Shown: piece after piece, positions 29,853 through 39,958 of the stretch
Numbering within the stretch: the first letter of the stretch is position 1
Layout of the letters: each line of letters starts with the position of its first letter
NCBI RefSeq assembly: GCF_050313795.1
Contig: NZ_JBNPMC010000001.1
Span: 124,001-188,000 of the forward strand
DNA from: CAMBRQ01 sp945870325
Lineage (GTDB): Bacteria > Bacillota > Clostridia > Lachnospirales > Lachnospiraceae
DNA length: 64,000 nucleotides
Reading direction: 5' to 3'
Made by a program: the position numbers and the translations under genes
The notes under the pieces: model-generated
Told to the model about the DNA's origin: nothing
What the model saw: only the letters and a program-made list of their open reading frames with translations
Databases searched by the model: none

Positions 29853-30671
29853 ATGAGCCAAATGCAAAAACAAACTCAAAAACAAATTCAAAAAGAGGGT
29901 CAGAATAAAGACACATTTATTCTTGGCGGACATGAATTCACATCCCGCTTCATCCTCGGTTCCGGCAAATTCTCTCTGGATCTTGTAAAAGCCTGTATCG
30001 AGAAAGCCGAAGCCCAGATTATTACCCTGGCGCTCCGCCGTGCCAACGAAGGCGGACTTGCCAACATCTTAGATTATATCCCGGATAACGTTACACTGCT
30101 TCCTAATACCTCCGGCGCACGCAATGCCGAAGAAGCAGTCCGTATCGCCAGGCTTTCCCGTGAAGTTGGCTGCGGTAATTTTGTGAAGATAGAAGTTATC
30201 CACGATTCCAAATACTTACTGCCGGATAACTACGAAACCATAAAGGCAACTGAGATCCTTGCCAAAGAAGGATTCGTTGTCATGCCTTACATGTACCCGG
30301 ACTTGAACGCCGCCAGAGATCTGGCGAACGCCGGCGCCGCATGTGTGATGCCTCTTGGTTCTCCTATCGGCTCTAATAAGGGACTTTGCACCAAAGACTT
30401 CATTCAGATCCTAATTGATGAGATTGATCTTCCAATCATCGTAGATGCCGGAATCGGACGTCCGTCACAGGCATGTGAGGCAATGGAAATGGGTGCATCA
30501 GCAGTTATGGCTAATACTGCGATTGCTACCGCTGGAGATATACCTGCAATGGCAGAAGCATTTAAGAAAGCAATCGAGGCTGGACGAAGCGCATATCTGT
30601 CTGGGCTCGGAAGAACGATTGAGAAGGGCGCAAGCGCCTCCTCTCCACTGACAGGATTTTTACAGGATTAA
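29853..30671 (+). CDS. thiG: Thiazole synthase ThiG
   Basis: A 272-residue TIM-barrel enzyme making the thiazole ring from deoxyxylulose phosphate, dehydroglycine and ThiS thiocarboxylate. Motifs: FTSRFILGSGKFS, ITLALRR, LPNTSGARNAEEAVRIARL, VKIEVIHD and VDAGIGRPSQACEAMEMGASAVMANTAIA. A Gln/Lys-rich N-terminal extension of ~20 residues precedes the conserved part. AAGAAGGA lies before the ATG. Confidence 0.95.
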   Translation: MSQMQKQTQKQIQKEGQNKDTFILGGHEFTSRFILGSGKFSLDLVKACIEKAEAQIITLALRRANEGGLANILDYIPDNVTLLPNTSGARNAEEAVRIARLSREVGCGNFVKIEVIHDSKYLLPDNYETIKATEILAKEGFVVMPYMYPDLNAARDLANAGAACVMPLGSPIGSNKGLCTKDFIQILIDEIDLPIIVDAGIGRPSQACEAMEMGASAVMANTAIATAGDIPAMAEAFKKAIEAGRSAYLSGLGRTIEKGASASSPLTGFLQD

Positions 30672-30684
30672 GGAGTGACCGCAT

Positions 30685-31914
30685 ATGGAACATACACATA
30701 CGAAAAATGCACACATCAATGAAAGCATCCTCAGCAAGGAAATATTAGAAGACCAAAAGAAAAACCGCATTGACCATATGACCTATCTTCCAGGCATGGA
30801 GGTACTGGAATCCGATATTATGGACCAGGTAATTCATGCTATGGAATCCTATGATTATACCCAATATACAGAAGCAGACGTCCACCGCGCTTTAGCACAC
30901 GAAAGCCGCACTCCGGAAGATTTCAAAGCGCTTCTATCCCCTGCTGCTCTTCCACTTTTGGAAGAGATTGCACAGACTGCACGCCAGGAGACACGAAAGC
31001 ATTTCGGCAACAGCATCTATATGTTCACGCCAATCTACATTGCCAATTACTGCGAGAACTACTGTATCTATTGCGGCTTCAATTGCCATAACAAGATTAG
31101 CCGTGCCCAACTGAATCCAGAGGAGATTGAAAAAGAGATGGCTGCAATCTCCAAGACCGGGCTTCAAGAAATTCTGATTCTTACCGGAGAGAGCCGTAAG
31201 AAATCCGATGTAAAATACATAGGAGAAGCCTGCAAAATCGCCCGCAAATTCTTCAAAGTAATCGGCTTGGAGGTCTATCCGATGAACTCAGATGAATACG
31301 CTTATCTCCATGAATGTGGTGCCGACTATGTGACTGTATTCCAGGAGACCTATAATTCTGATAAATACGAAACACTTCATCTTGCCGGACATAAGCGCAT
31401 CTTCCCATACCGGCTGAATGCACAGGAACGTGCTCTAAAAGGTGGTATGCGCGGAGTCGGATTCGCCGCCCTGCTGGGGCTGGATGATTTCCGCAAAGAT
31501 GCATTCGCCACGGGATACCACGCTTATCTTCTACAGCGGAAATATCCCCATGCCGAAATTGCCTTCTCCTGTCCGAGACTTCGTCCAATTATTAATAATG
31601 ACCGGATTAATCCGATGGATGTACACGAACCTCAGTTATTGCAGGTTGTCTGTGCTTACCGCTTGTTCATGCCATTTGCCAGCATCACCATCTCTACCCG
31701 GGAATGTGCTCGAGTACGCGATAATTTGGTTAATATCGCTGCCACCAAAATATCCGCCGGTGTCAGCACTGGAATCGGTGGTCACGTCGACGATATTGAA
31801 GAGAAAGGAGATGACCAGTTCGAGATCTCCGATGGGCGCTCTGTAGACGAAGTTTATAACGCTTTGCTGGAACATGATCTTCAGCCGGTCATGAATGATT
31901 ATGTATATGTCTAA
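30685..31914 (+). CDS. thiH: 2-iminoacetate synthase ThiH (radical SAM)
   Basis: A 409-residue radical SAM enzyme that cleaves tyrosine to dehydroglycine for ThiG. The CX3CX2C cluster motif is in NYCENYCIYCGF near residue 130. IYMFTPIYIANYC before it and ILILTGESR after it are typical ThiH. It is 13 bp after thiG and its last codons contain the thiE start. Confidence 0.95.
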   Translation: MEHTHTKNAHINESILSKEILEDQKKNRIDHMTYLPGMEVLESDIMDQVIHAMESYDYTQYTEADVHRALAHESRTPEDFKALLSPAALPLLEEIAQTARQETRKHFGNSIYMFTPIYIANYCENYCIYCGFNCHNKISRAQLNPEEIEKEMAAISKTGLQEILILTGESRKKSDVKYIGEACKIARKFFKVIGLEVYPMNSDEYAYLHECGADYVTVFQETYNSDKYETLHLAGHKRIFPYRLNAQERALKGGMRGVGFAALLGLDDFRKDAFATGYHAYLLQRKYPHAEIAFSCPRLRPIINNDRINPMDVHEPQLLQVVCAYRLFMPFASITISTRECARVRDNLVNIAATKISAGVSTGIGGHVDDIEEKGDDQFEISDGRSVDEVYNALLEHDLQPVMNDYVYV

Positions 31915-32524
31915 CACTAAGGCGAAATACAATACCAAAGAAACATCCACTTACGATCATATAATCGCTGTCAGCAACCGCCATCTCTGCTCCCGCCCAC
32001 TGCCGGAGCAGATAGCGCGGGTATGCAGTCTGCACCCTAGAGCAGTTATTCTTCGGGAAAAGGATCTCACAGAAAAAAACTATACACTCCTTGCACGCCA
32101 GATAACAGACATCTGCAAGGAATATCAGGTGCCATGCATCCTGCATACTTATGTAGAAACCGCAATACAACTGGAATGCGATGCCATCCATCTCCCGCTT
32201 CCTCTGCTTAAGGATTATAAGAATACAAAAGCAGATCAACTTTATACATTCTCCGCAATCGGCACCTCTGTGCATTCTGTTGAAGATGCACTAGAGGCAC
32301 AGGAACTTGGTGCTACCTATCTCACAGCGGGTCATATCTATGCTACAGATTGCAAAAAAGGACTGCCACCACGAGGAACTGAATTCCTCCGTCAGGTATG
32401 CCAGAGAGTGAATATCCCCGTTTACGCCATAGGCGGAATTAAGATCAGTGAGAAACAGATTGCAGAAGTTAGAGAATGTGGCGCCGAAGGTGGATGTATC
32501 ATGTCCGGAATGATGAACTTATAA
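31895..32524 (+). CDS. thiE: Thiamine phosphate synthase ThiE-like
   Basis: A 209-residue TIM-barrel protein of the ThiE/TenI group (AVILREKDLTEKNYTLLARQI, TYLTAGHIYATDCKKGLPPRGTEFL, PVYAIGGIK). It would join thiazole and pyrimidine phosphates. The phosphate-binding residues of the C-terminus are present (GGI, CIMSGMM), but the match to ThiE over TenI is not fully secure: the usual GQ.D.P motif reads HLPLPLL, which points toward TenI or a divergent ThiE. It overlaps thiH by 20 bp; the exact start among three clustered ATGs is uncertain. Confidence 0.8.
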   Translation: MIMYMSNTKAKYNTKETSTYDHIIAVSNRHLCSRPLPEQIARVCSLHPRAVILREKDLTEKNYTLLARQITDICKEYQVPCILHTYVETAIQLECDAIHLPLPLLKDYKNTKADQLYTFSAIGTSVHSVEDALEAQELGATYLTAGHIYATDCKKGLPPRGTEFLRQVCQRVNIPVYAIGGIKISEKQIAEVRECGAEGGCIMSGMMNL

Positions 32525-32598
32525 GAACCTGTCTGTTTACAGTTTAAAGAGAATCTTATACACAGTTCCTGCCTAGAAAGCAGACCTCATGCAGCACT

Positions 32599-33903
32599 CT
32601 AGACTTTGTCAATCAAATCACCATTAGCTGGATTATCGAGCAGCCTGCCGCTTCCATCGAATCTCGAGCCATGGCATGGACAATCCCATGAGTGCTCATC
32701 CTTATTCCATTTTAAGGCACAGCCAAGATGAGGACATCTCTTCTCAGTAAAAGTCAAAAGATTGGCTATTGCTGTGCCTCCATTTATAAACAACTGCGGC
32801 TTTATCATGCTTCTTGATGGGTTAAAAACTGTTGTATATGGATTCTCTTTTTCTAATATCAGATCACCTAGAATCATTGCTGCCACCATAGATGAAGTCA
32901 TCCCCCATTTATTGAATCCGGTTGCCACATGGTATCGTGGCATGTTCCTGGAATACTGACCAATATAAGGAATCCCATCCAAAGTCATACAATCCTGCGT
33001 TGCCCAGTAATATTTTTCCTCTCTATTCGGATAATAGAGCCTCGCAAAATTCCTTAATTCATTCCAATTACCGCCCTCTTTTCCAGTCTTATGGCTACCG
33101 CCACCTATCAGCAGAAAATTCTTATAATTCCGAAAGGACATGCCTCCTACTGCCTCATCAATATACATCCCCTCCACCTGTGGCGCATTCTCCAATGCCA
33201 TTACATATGATCGATGCTGATACATTTTCAAGAAATACATACCATGCTTATTATCAATTGGAAAATGAGTTGCAAATATCAATTTTTTGAAAGTAATACT
33301 TCCTTTATCAGTTATTGCCGTATCTTCCTTTAATTCTTGCACAAATGTATTCTCATATATATTCAAATCGGATGCTATACGGGATATGAATTTCAATGGA
33401 TTGAATTGCGCCTGTTTCTCGAAGCCAATTGCTCCAGCTGTATGCATAGGCAATTTATTCGCCTCTTCTATATTCGTCTGTAAGCCAATCCTTTCTAATG
33501 CCCTTGCTTCGTCTTCCAGTTTTTTTCTGTCATCTACTGAGTAGACATACGCTGTTTTTCTTTCAAAATCACACTGTATAGTCTTACATAGTTCCGCATA
33601 GTTCTGTAATGCTTTTTGATTCGCCTCCAGATACAACTTTGCTTTCTCAAGTCCTATGCTTTTTAGCAACTTATCATATATCAATCCATGCTGTGCGGTA
33701 ATCTTAGCCGTCGTATTCTTTGTAATTCCTGAACATATCGTCTTTCTTTCCGCAAGAATGTAATCAACTCCACTTTTCTCCAGAAAATATGCGCACAGAA
33801 TACCAGCCATGCCTCCGCCGATAATTAACACATCCGTCTGCGCATCACCCTCTAATGCTTGAAAATGGGGAAGTTCAACACTTTTCGTCCAAATAGAATC
33901 CAT
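32599..33903 (-). CDS. FAD-dependent oxidoreductase with C-terminal Rieske domain
   Basis: A 434-residue protein. The N-terminal dinucleotide fold DVLIIGGGMAGILCAYFLEKSG starts a DAO-type FAD domain of ~350 residues. The C-terminal 70 residues are a Rieske 2Fe-2S domain (CPHLGC and CPCHGSRFDGSG, ligands C-x-H and C-x-x-H). This pairing resembles Bacillus YhfW. The substrate is unknown. AAGGAGG precedes the ATG. It stands alone, convergent to the thi operon. Confidence 0.9.
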   Translation of the reverse strand: MDSIWTKSVELPHFQALEGDAQTDVLIIGGGMAGILCAYFLEKSGVDYILAERKTICSGITKNTTAKITAQHGLIYDKLLKSIGLEKAKLYLEANQKALQNYAELCKTIQCDFERKTAYVYSVDDRKKLEDEARALERIGLQTNIEEANKLPMHTAGAIGFEKQAQFNPLKFISRIASDLNIYENTFVQELKEDTAITDKGSITFKKLIFATHFPIDNKHGMYFLKMYQHRSYVMALENAPQVEGMYIDEAVGGMSFRNYKNFLLIGGGSHKTGKEGGNWNELRNFARLYYPNREEKYYWATQDCMTLDGIPYIGQYSRNMPRYHVATGFNKWGMTSSMVAAMILGDLILEKENPYTTVFNPSRSMIKPQLFINGGTAIANLLTFTEKRCPHLGCALKWNKDEHSWDCPCHGSRFDGSGRLLDNPANGDLIDKV

Positions 33904-33992
33904 ATATACCTCCTTCAGACTTCCATCTGAAAATATATCTTCTCCTATTTTCTCGCAGGCATTGGGAAATTATGCATCTTTCCAGCCATCTC

Positions 33993-34214
33993 TTAATATT
34001 CTTTTTCCAGTTCATCTACACCGTACATCCTCTTGAATTCCTCCAGATCCTTTGCATTCCGAATCAGCATGATATCCTGGAATTTTCCAGTATGGATATC
34101 TTTGAATCCTGCAACCTGTTCACCTGTACAAATGCTGCACCGGATGACCGGCTTCTGATTCTCTTTGTCATACTCTTTTCTAATTGTCTCCTTTTTCTTA
34201 AATGGATGTAGCAT
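33993..34214 (-). CDS. Conserved small protein of unknown function
   Basis: A 73-residue protein starting MLHPFKKKETIRKEYD at 34214 behind GGAGGAAGGAG. The body PVIRCSICTGEQVAGFKDIHTGK followed by DLEEFKRMYGV has a CxxC pair that could bind a metal. I recall similar short proteins in Lachnospiraceae without assigned function. It sits 91 bp downstream of the HTH gene. Confidence 0.65.
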   Translation of the reverse strand: MLHPFKKKETIRKEYDKENQKPVIRCSICTGEQVAGFKDIHTGKFQDIMLIRNAKDLEEFKRMYGVDELEKEY

Positions 34215-34305
34215 CTTTCTCCTTCCTCCAAAGAACTCTTCTCTAAAATAACTCATAAAGTGCATTCCGGTATCACTCGCTTACTATGCTCACCGCTATC
34301 CATTA

Positions 34306-34644
34306 TTATGCAGTTCGTTCCAACGCCTCTCCATAAAACGACAGAACTCGGTCATCTTTCTTGACCTTTGAAATCGTACACTCACAGCGTGTCGCTCTTC
34401 TCGTCCCGTCTGTCGGAGAATCCGCATCTACAATCAATGACTCCATCGGTATTCCCAACAGCCTCGCCAGAGCATAAAAGTTATCCAGAGAAGGTAAGTT
34501 CTTCCCTCTAAACCAGTCATACACCGATTGCGTTGACGCGAAATTCATATATTCCCGGATATCTCTTGCACCAATCCCCGCCTCTTCACAGGCTTCCTTT
34601 ATCTTCTGTCCCGTCTGCTCTACACTGATTATCGGATACTGCAT
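34306..34644 (-). CDS. Helix-turn-helix (XRE-like) protein
   Basis: A 112-residue protein starting MQYPIISVEQTGQKIKEACEEAG. The HTH covers IKEACEEAGIGARDIREYMNFASTQSVYDWFRGKNLPSLDNFYALARLLGIPMESLI, resembling XRE regulators. The ribosome binding site (GGTGATGAGAGA) is weak; a start at 34719 has none. It lies downstream of jetD in the same direction, separated by 85 bp, so it is probably its own unit. A role in regulating the defence genes is possible but unsupported. Confidence 0.72.
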   Translation of the reverse strand: MQYPIISVEQTGQKIKEACEEAGIGARDIREYMNFASTQSVYDWFRGKNLPSLDNFYALARLLGIPMESLIVDADSPTDGTRRATRCECTISKVKKDDRVLSFYGEALERTA

Positions 34645-34804
34645 TCTCTCATCACCTATCCCTACTGTTAATTGTTCGTAATTACTTTTGTTCCTCCGTA
34701 ATTTCTCCACATAATCCAATCAATTACATATTCTAATATATAATAGAATATCAAAAACTCCCGTCATATGCATCCAGTTACAAACTGGTTGACAGAAAAA
34801 GAAC

Positions 34805-36103
34805 TTATACAGATATACACTCCTGTTCCAATTTTATCTCATGTTCTTCCATATATTGCAGAACATCTATGAATTCGCAGGATGTTTCCTTCTTCTTTTC
34901 TATAAGTTGTTTTAATCTCTTCTTATCATTCACTGTTAACTTCTTTACATATTTCTCATATATTTCCAGTTCATGAATTCCCATATGATAAGGTTGAAAA
35001 TCAATTCCTGTCTTTTCCCGGAGATCATCCAATATCTCGAATCCTCCCACATCAATATCTCCAAAATGCAAGTATTCTGCTTGTGGCATCTGTACATAAA
35101 TCATCTTTAACAGTTCTCTTCTCAACGAGTTATGATATCCACCAAGATATATAATAAGACTGTCTGCTTCTGACCAACGGAAAAACGTCGTCAGATTCTC
35201 AATGGTAATCACTCGTTTGATATCTGCCTTATTATCGATTCTTACAAATCTCATATCCTCCCCGGACAATCCGATTCCCTGCTGCATCATTCCCAGATCA
35301 ATCCGATTCTCCTGAATCGCACCTTTCTTTCCAAAATTCAACAACATCCTGTCATCTTCCCCAGCAACTGTCAGATTCTCTTCTTCCCTCTCAAGATATA
35401 AGATGCCTTCCCCTTTCAGATACACATAATTCGGCGTATGATAGATAGAATACTCCGCTAATATAGCATGAGTATCCATCTCCTCATATCCGCTGCCAAA
35501 CCGCCGCATAACCTTCCCGACAATCCCCAGCATATCCTCGAACACTTTCGAATCTCCAAAATGCCGAATAGAAAATTCCCGAACATAACACTCCTCTTCA
35601 TTCTCTTCGATTGACGCAACCGTTTGAATCAGACGCCTCGTCTTTTCACACTCTGATAATTCTATATATTCTTTCACAGACTTATTCTCTTCCAACCGTC
35701 TGATAAGGTATCGAATCAACGCTGCAACAACCGGAGATCGATACTGTTCTCCTAACCGCTTCAACATACGTAAATTTTTTCTTACATTCTCTGACTTTGG
35801 CATCCTCTGCAAATGCTGATATACGGAATCTACGCAATTCGTATTCAAGAGTACTTTCTGCACAATATGATTTTCTTTTCCCCGTTTCCAGACAATCGAC
35901 AGATATCCTCTTTCCTCCAATTCCTTAATACAAGTATGAATTTCCTCATATTCCATGGAACTTTCGTTGAAATATTCCGGGATATTTCTCTTCGTAAATA
36001 GAAATGCAATATGCACTGTAACTTTATTCTTACCTTCTGATAAGAGACTGTTCTCATAAGTATCCAGAAGCGCATTCAAAATTCTCTTTTCATACTGTGC
36101 CAT
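34805..36103 (-). CDS. jetD: Wadjet anti-plasmid system nuclease subunit JetD
   Basis: A 432-residue protein. The C-terminal half has the Toprim-like fold of the DUF2220 family: ITIENLTTFFRW with the conserved Glu, LIIYLGGYHNSLRRELLKMI, and FGDIDVGGFEILDDLREKTG with the DxD metal-binding motif. JetD cleaves closed circular DNA after loop extrusion by JetABC. The start at 36103 (MAQYEKRIL) is set by GAGGAG seven bases upstream; earlier ATG and TTG codons are too close to it. It is last in the jetABCD operon, 29 bp after jetC. Confidence 0.93.
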   Translation of the reverse strand: MAQYEKRILNALLDTYENSLLSEGKNKVTVHIAFLFTKRNIPEYFNESSMEYEEIHTCIKELEERGYLSIVWKRGKENHIVQKVLLNTNCVDSVYQHLQRMPKSENVRKNLRMLKRLGEQYRSPVVAALIRYLIRRLEENKSVKEYIELSECEKTRRLIQTVASIEENEEECYVREFSIRHFGDSKVFEDMLGIVGKVMRRFGSGYEEMDTHAILAEYSIYHTPNYVYLKGEGILYLEREEENLTVAGEDDRMLLNFGKKGAIQENRIDLGMMQQGIGLSGEDMRFVRIDNKADIKRVITIENLTTFFRWSEADSLIIYLGGYHNSLRRELLKMIYVQMPQAEYLHFGDIDVGGFEILDDLREKTGIDFQPYHMGIHELEIYEKYVKKLTVNDKKRLKQLIEKKKETSCEFIDVLQYMEEHEIKLEQECISV

Positions 36104-36132
36104 TATCATACTCCTCTGCAAAATACATTATC

Positions 36133-39100
36133 CTATACTGAGCCGTTATAATACTCCTCCACATAACTTACCTTCTCATCTGTCATGACAAGCAGCGTCT
36201 CCTCCATCGCAGGACCAATATACTGAATCTTATCCGGCGGTGCTGCAATGATAATCTGAAGCGGGAGTCGACGCAGGAACTCCAGTACTCCTCCGATCCT
36301 CTCATCATCCATGTTGTTAAATGCCTCATCAAACATCACAAGCCCTGCCGCTTCTCCACCGATATTATTGCTGTACAACTGCACAAAAGAAGCCGCCACC
36401 GTCACATAGAACGGTGTTTGTGTCTCTCCGCCACTCTTTTCCTCACAAACTTTCGAATAATAAGAGTATGTTCCGTCATTATGAATAATCTTAATATCAT
36501 AATCCATATACGTTCGATAATCTGTGAATTCATCCAGTACTTTGGCATTATTATCGTTATTAATTGCCAGCCTGTCGAACAATTCATCAATGACTTCTTT
36601 ATGCGTCTCATGAAAAATGCCGCTGAAAATAGATTCACCTTGTACTACGTTAAAGTCATCCATAATCATCTCATAATAATTGCGGTAATGCTTATTCGGC
36701 ATATACAGGAATTCATATTTTTCCGAACTGAATGCAATATCTTTCAGAGCCTTATTCAACTCTTTGAACTCACTTTGCGCCTGCTTCATATTCTCCTGAA
36801 GTTTCGCCAGGAACTGCTCACGGAACTCTTCTTCTGCTGCCATTCTTGCAGACTGAACCTTCTCCTCATAATCCAGAAGTTCAGAAGTCTTCAACCGATC
36901 ATACACTGCTGCGAACTCCGGGAACCCCTCCAGACTGGCTGCCGCTCCAAAGCCATGCTCTGTCTTATACTCAACCATCCGGTCGATCATATCGCCTTCC
37001 GCTTTCTTCCGTGTCGTATCATTGGCTTTTCGCCTCCTGTCGTAATTCTCCCGGAATTGTGTGTAAGACTTCTGCGTGGTCTGCTTATCGTATTCTTTCT
37101 TCCATGCCGGGAAATCATCTCCTGCCCTTTCTACAATCTCTGCAACCCGCACCTGGTGCTCCATCTGATCGGCTGTGGAGGATTCTACCTGCATCTTCTT
37201 TGATTCAATCATTTCCTCGATTCTGCCGATATTCCTGTTTTCTTTGGAAATCTGCTCCTCCAGCTCCTTACGGATCTTTTCAAGAGCATCCAGTTGAATC
37301 TGCTTCTGAATCAAAGATGAATTCCTCTCCAGTGTCTTAATATTATCCCTGCATATCTTAAGCGCACTCTTTACATGGGATATCTTGGTTAGTATGTCCA
37401 AGCGGTACTTAATATCCACATCCTCTGCGGTTGAAAGAGGAGCAAGAATATTCTCCATATTTCTCAAACGGCTTTCTTCCGCCTGTATCTGTTCGTCTAA
37501 AACTGCTTTCTGCTCCTTTGCCTGAGCCAGTTGTACTTTAAATGCATTTTTCCCGATAAACGGAACCTTGAAAATCTCCGGTTTGATTGCACTTGCCACT
37601 CGGTTCTGATATTTCATGCATTCTTTCGTGATAGATGTGGGATACTTTTTCAGGTCTTCATACCGGTCACACATCTGTACTTTGCCGAGCAGCATATTGA
37701 TAAAACGTTTGGCATAGCGATTCTTTGAAATGACTACAGATGCCAGAGTGCCTGCCGGAGTTGTATCATAGGCTTCCATGTTTTGCGTATTAATCAGTCC
37801 TACACCATACGCTTTTCCATTCCGTCTAAGCTTATCATAGATTCCAAGGGCAATATCAAAACTCTCCGGCTCTACCAGGATATAGAAACGCTGTGTATTC
37901 AGATAGCCTTCCACTGCGTTTCTCCAGTTTTCATCCGAGATTTCTAACACCTCGCACAAGACAAATGCTTCTGTCTTTCTGCCAATTCTGGCGAATTCTT
38001 CGCGGATCGCATCCGTCAGTCTGCTTACCGCATCAGGATAGGAAAGTTTCTTCCGTTCCAGTCTCGCAATCCTCTGCTCCAATTCCTTTCTCTCATGCTG
38101 TTTTTCATTTAAGTGAATCTGTACCTCTGCCATCTTGCGCTGAATCTTGCCGTACATCTCGCCCTTATACTTGATTGCCCTTTCAATGACCTGTTTGGCA
38201 TGTGCCACATCCTGAATCTCTTCTATATGTTCAAAAAGTTCCTGATACTCCCGAATACATCCGTCCACATCTTTCACTTCTAGAAGTTTATATACCTTAT
38301 CAAGAGCCTTTCGCACACTTGCCTTCAGTTCCCTCTTTTCTGTCAGAAGTTCCTTCTCTTCCTCCTCCAGTTTTTCAAGTTCCTTCTTCTGCTCTTCTAA
38401 TGCCAGGAAATCTTTGTTCTGCTTAAGTTCTACCCGAAGAGATGTCTCCATCTCCTGCTTCTTCTCCTTTTCACTGATGACAGACTTCAGATTCTCCTGT
38501 GCCGTTTTCAGACGATATTCTTCCGTATGAATCTGAGTATGCAACAACTGAATCTTCTCTTTGACCAGATCCAATTCTGCCTGGGATAGGAAGAATTCAT
38601 ACATATTATCCTTGCGAATACAATCCTGCACCTCATTGTAGAACTTCTCAATCTGTTCCAGTTTCGCCATACGTTTCCTGACCACATCTAAGGTACGCTC
38701 CAGATCCTGGTAACTGCGGACATTCTCACGCAATACGTCTATATTTACCTCTTTTTCATCCAATACATAGGAATATACAAAGTCTTTGATATCATCAATC
38801 GGCTTGAAAGCCAGTGCTTTCGGAATCAGGTTAAAGAATTTATCCTCGATTCTTCCAAGGCGCGACTTGACCATCTTCTTTGCTTCGATCTGGGTCTTAC
38901 ACCACTGTCGGATTTTCTTATTCGCCGCCCGGAATTCTGCAATAGATCTCGGAGTCTTACCTTTAAAGAACATATCTTCCGTAAGCCTTACGTTGTCCAT
39001 CAAATACCTTCCGGTCGTCTCCTGCCCTTCCGAAGCAGAATCCACAACCGCTCCGATGATAAAATACCGATCCTTGCTCTCCTCATAGAATTCCAGTGCA

Positions 39101-39372
39101 ATATGTGCGCTGAGTTCCCCGGTACGCTCGTAAGGCTGATTCTCTTTTCCTGTCTTACAGCGTATATATCCTGTCAGTTTTCGTTTTCCATTCTCATGCG
39201 CCGCCTTATTGAATGAATTGGCAGAACAAGTGATAACAAACTGGATTGCATCCAGAAGCGTAGACTTTCCGGCTCCATTTTCTCCGGAGATCAAAGTTGA
39301 ATCGCCAAAATCAATCGTGCAGTTAGTGAACCTGTGCCAGTTAATCAGTTTCATTCTCGTAAGTTTCTTCAT
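36133..39372 (-). CDS. jetC: Wadjet SMC/MukB-like ATPase JetC
   Basis: A 1079-residue SMC-like protein. Walker A GENGAGKSTLLDAIQFV is near residue 35. Long coiled coils occur at ~240-420 and ~630-800 with a hinge region between. The ABC signature EEKSGGETQTPFYVTVAASF and Walker B GLVMFDEAFNNMD are near the C-terminus. It is the loop-extruding motor that senses small circular plasmids. The start at 39372 is ATG with AAAGGGG upstream; a GTG two codons earlier is possible. It overlaps jetB by 32 bp. Confidence 0.95.
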   Translation of the reverse strand: MKKLTRMKLINWHRFTNCTIDFGDSTLISGENGAGKSTLLDAIQFVITCSANSFNKAAHENGKRKLTGYIRCKTGKENQPYERTGELSAHIALEFYEESKDRYFIIGAVVDSASEGQETTGRYLMDNVRLTEDMFFKGKTPRSIAEFRAANKKIRQWCKTQIEAKKMVKSRLGRIEDKFFNLIPKALAFKPIDDIKDFVYSYVLDEKEVNIDVLRENVRSYQDLERTLDVVRKRMAKLEQIEKFYNEVQDCIRKDNMYEFFLSQAELDLVKEKIQLLHTQIHTEEYRLKTAQENLKSVISEKEKKQEMETSLRVELKQNKDFLALEEQKKELEKLEEEEKELLTEKRELKASVRKALDKVYKLLEVKDVDGCIREYQELFEHIEEIQDVAHAKQVIERAIKYKGEMYGKIQRKMAEVQIHLNEKQHERKELEQRIARLERKKLSYPDAVSRLTDAIREEFARIGRKTEAFVLCEVLEISDENWRNAVEGYLNTQRFYILVEPESFDIALGIYDKLRRNGKAYGVGLINTQNMEAYDTTPAGTLASVVISKNRYAKRFINMLLGKVQMCDRYEDLKKYPTSITKECMKYQNRVASAIKPEIFKVPFIGKNAFKVQLAQAKEQKAVLDEQIQAEESRLRNMENILAPLSTAEDVDIKYRLDILTKISHVKSALKICRDNIKTLERNSSLIQKQIQLDALEKIRKELEEQISKENRNIGRIEEMIESKKMQVESSTADQMEHQVRVAEIVERAGDDFPAWKKEYDKQTTQKSYTQFRENYDRRRKANDTTRKKAEGDMIDRMVEYKTEHGFGAAASLEGFPEFAAVYDRLKTSELLDYEEKVQSARMAAEEEFREQFLAKLQENMKQAQSEFKELNKALKDIAFSSEKYEFLYMPNKHYRNYYEMIMDDFNVVQGESIFSGIFHETHKEVIDELFDRLAINNDNNAKVLDEFTDYRTYMDYDIKIIHNDGTYSYYSKVCEEKSGGETQTPFYVTVAASFVQLYSNNIGGEAAGLVMFDEAFNNMDDERIGGVLEFLRRLPLQIIIAAPPDKIQYIGPAMEETLLVMTDEKVSYVEEYYNGSV

Positions 39373-39958
39373 CTGCACGTTTCCCCTTTCTATAAAGTTC
39401 CAGTCTCTCGTACGCCTGTTTAATATCTTCCACTCTTACCGCCATCAGAATCGAATCATAGATTAATACCCTTGATTCTTCATTTGCCAAATCTCGATCC
39501 AATAGTTCTACCAATTGAAATCTACGGAACAGATGGAGTGTATTGCGCATCGTCGTCTTATCAATCATCTTGTCCCGAATCTGCAGGCTTAAGAACTTGT
39601 CCTGAATATCTCCCAGATTGACGATCACTTCATCACTCACTGATAATTCTCTCTTCTTCTCATCAAAAAGAATCCGAAGGATCAGTAAGATAATCGATTC
39701 AAACAACTTCAGATTCAGCCGGTTATAATTCTGTGCGTTGGTTAACTGTATCACGCCATATTCTTCATTGATCTCCAGACGATATCCCAGCACCTCCAGG
39801 TATTCCCGGAACCTCTCCCGGTATTTAAGTACAAAATAATAATCCGACTTATTGGTCACATTACCTTTACATAAAAAGCAGTTCGCAAGCAGACGGTTAC
39901 ATATTCTCTTGAATTCATCCTTATCCTTTTGAAGCATTCCCTCCAATAATTCCACCAC
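39341..39958 (-). CDS. jetB: Wadjet MukE-like kleisin-associated subunit JetB
   Basis: A 205-residue DUF4194-type protein (RICNRLLANCFLCKGNV, YFVLKYRERFREYLEVLGYRLEINEEYGVIQL), a tandem winged-helix subunit equivalent to MukE. It starts with GTG behind GGAGGAAATA, its first base overlapping the jetA stop. Confidence 0.9.
   Translation of the reverse strand: MVELLEGMLQKDKDEFKRICNRLLANCFLCKGNVTNKSDYYFVLKYRERFREYLEVLGYRLEINEEYGVIQLTNAQNYNRLNLKLFESIILLILRILFDEKKRELSVSDEVIVNLGDIQDKFLSLQIRDKMIDKTTMRNTLHLFRRFQLVELLDRDLANEESRVLIYDSILMAVRVEDIKQAYERLELYRKGKRADEETYENETD

Noticed and set aside
36133..39372. JetC as a chromosomal SMC or MukB
   Set aside because: The neighbouring jetA, jetB and jetD genes and the Toprim-type JetD identify the Wadjet system.
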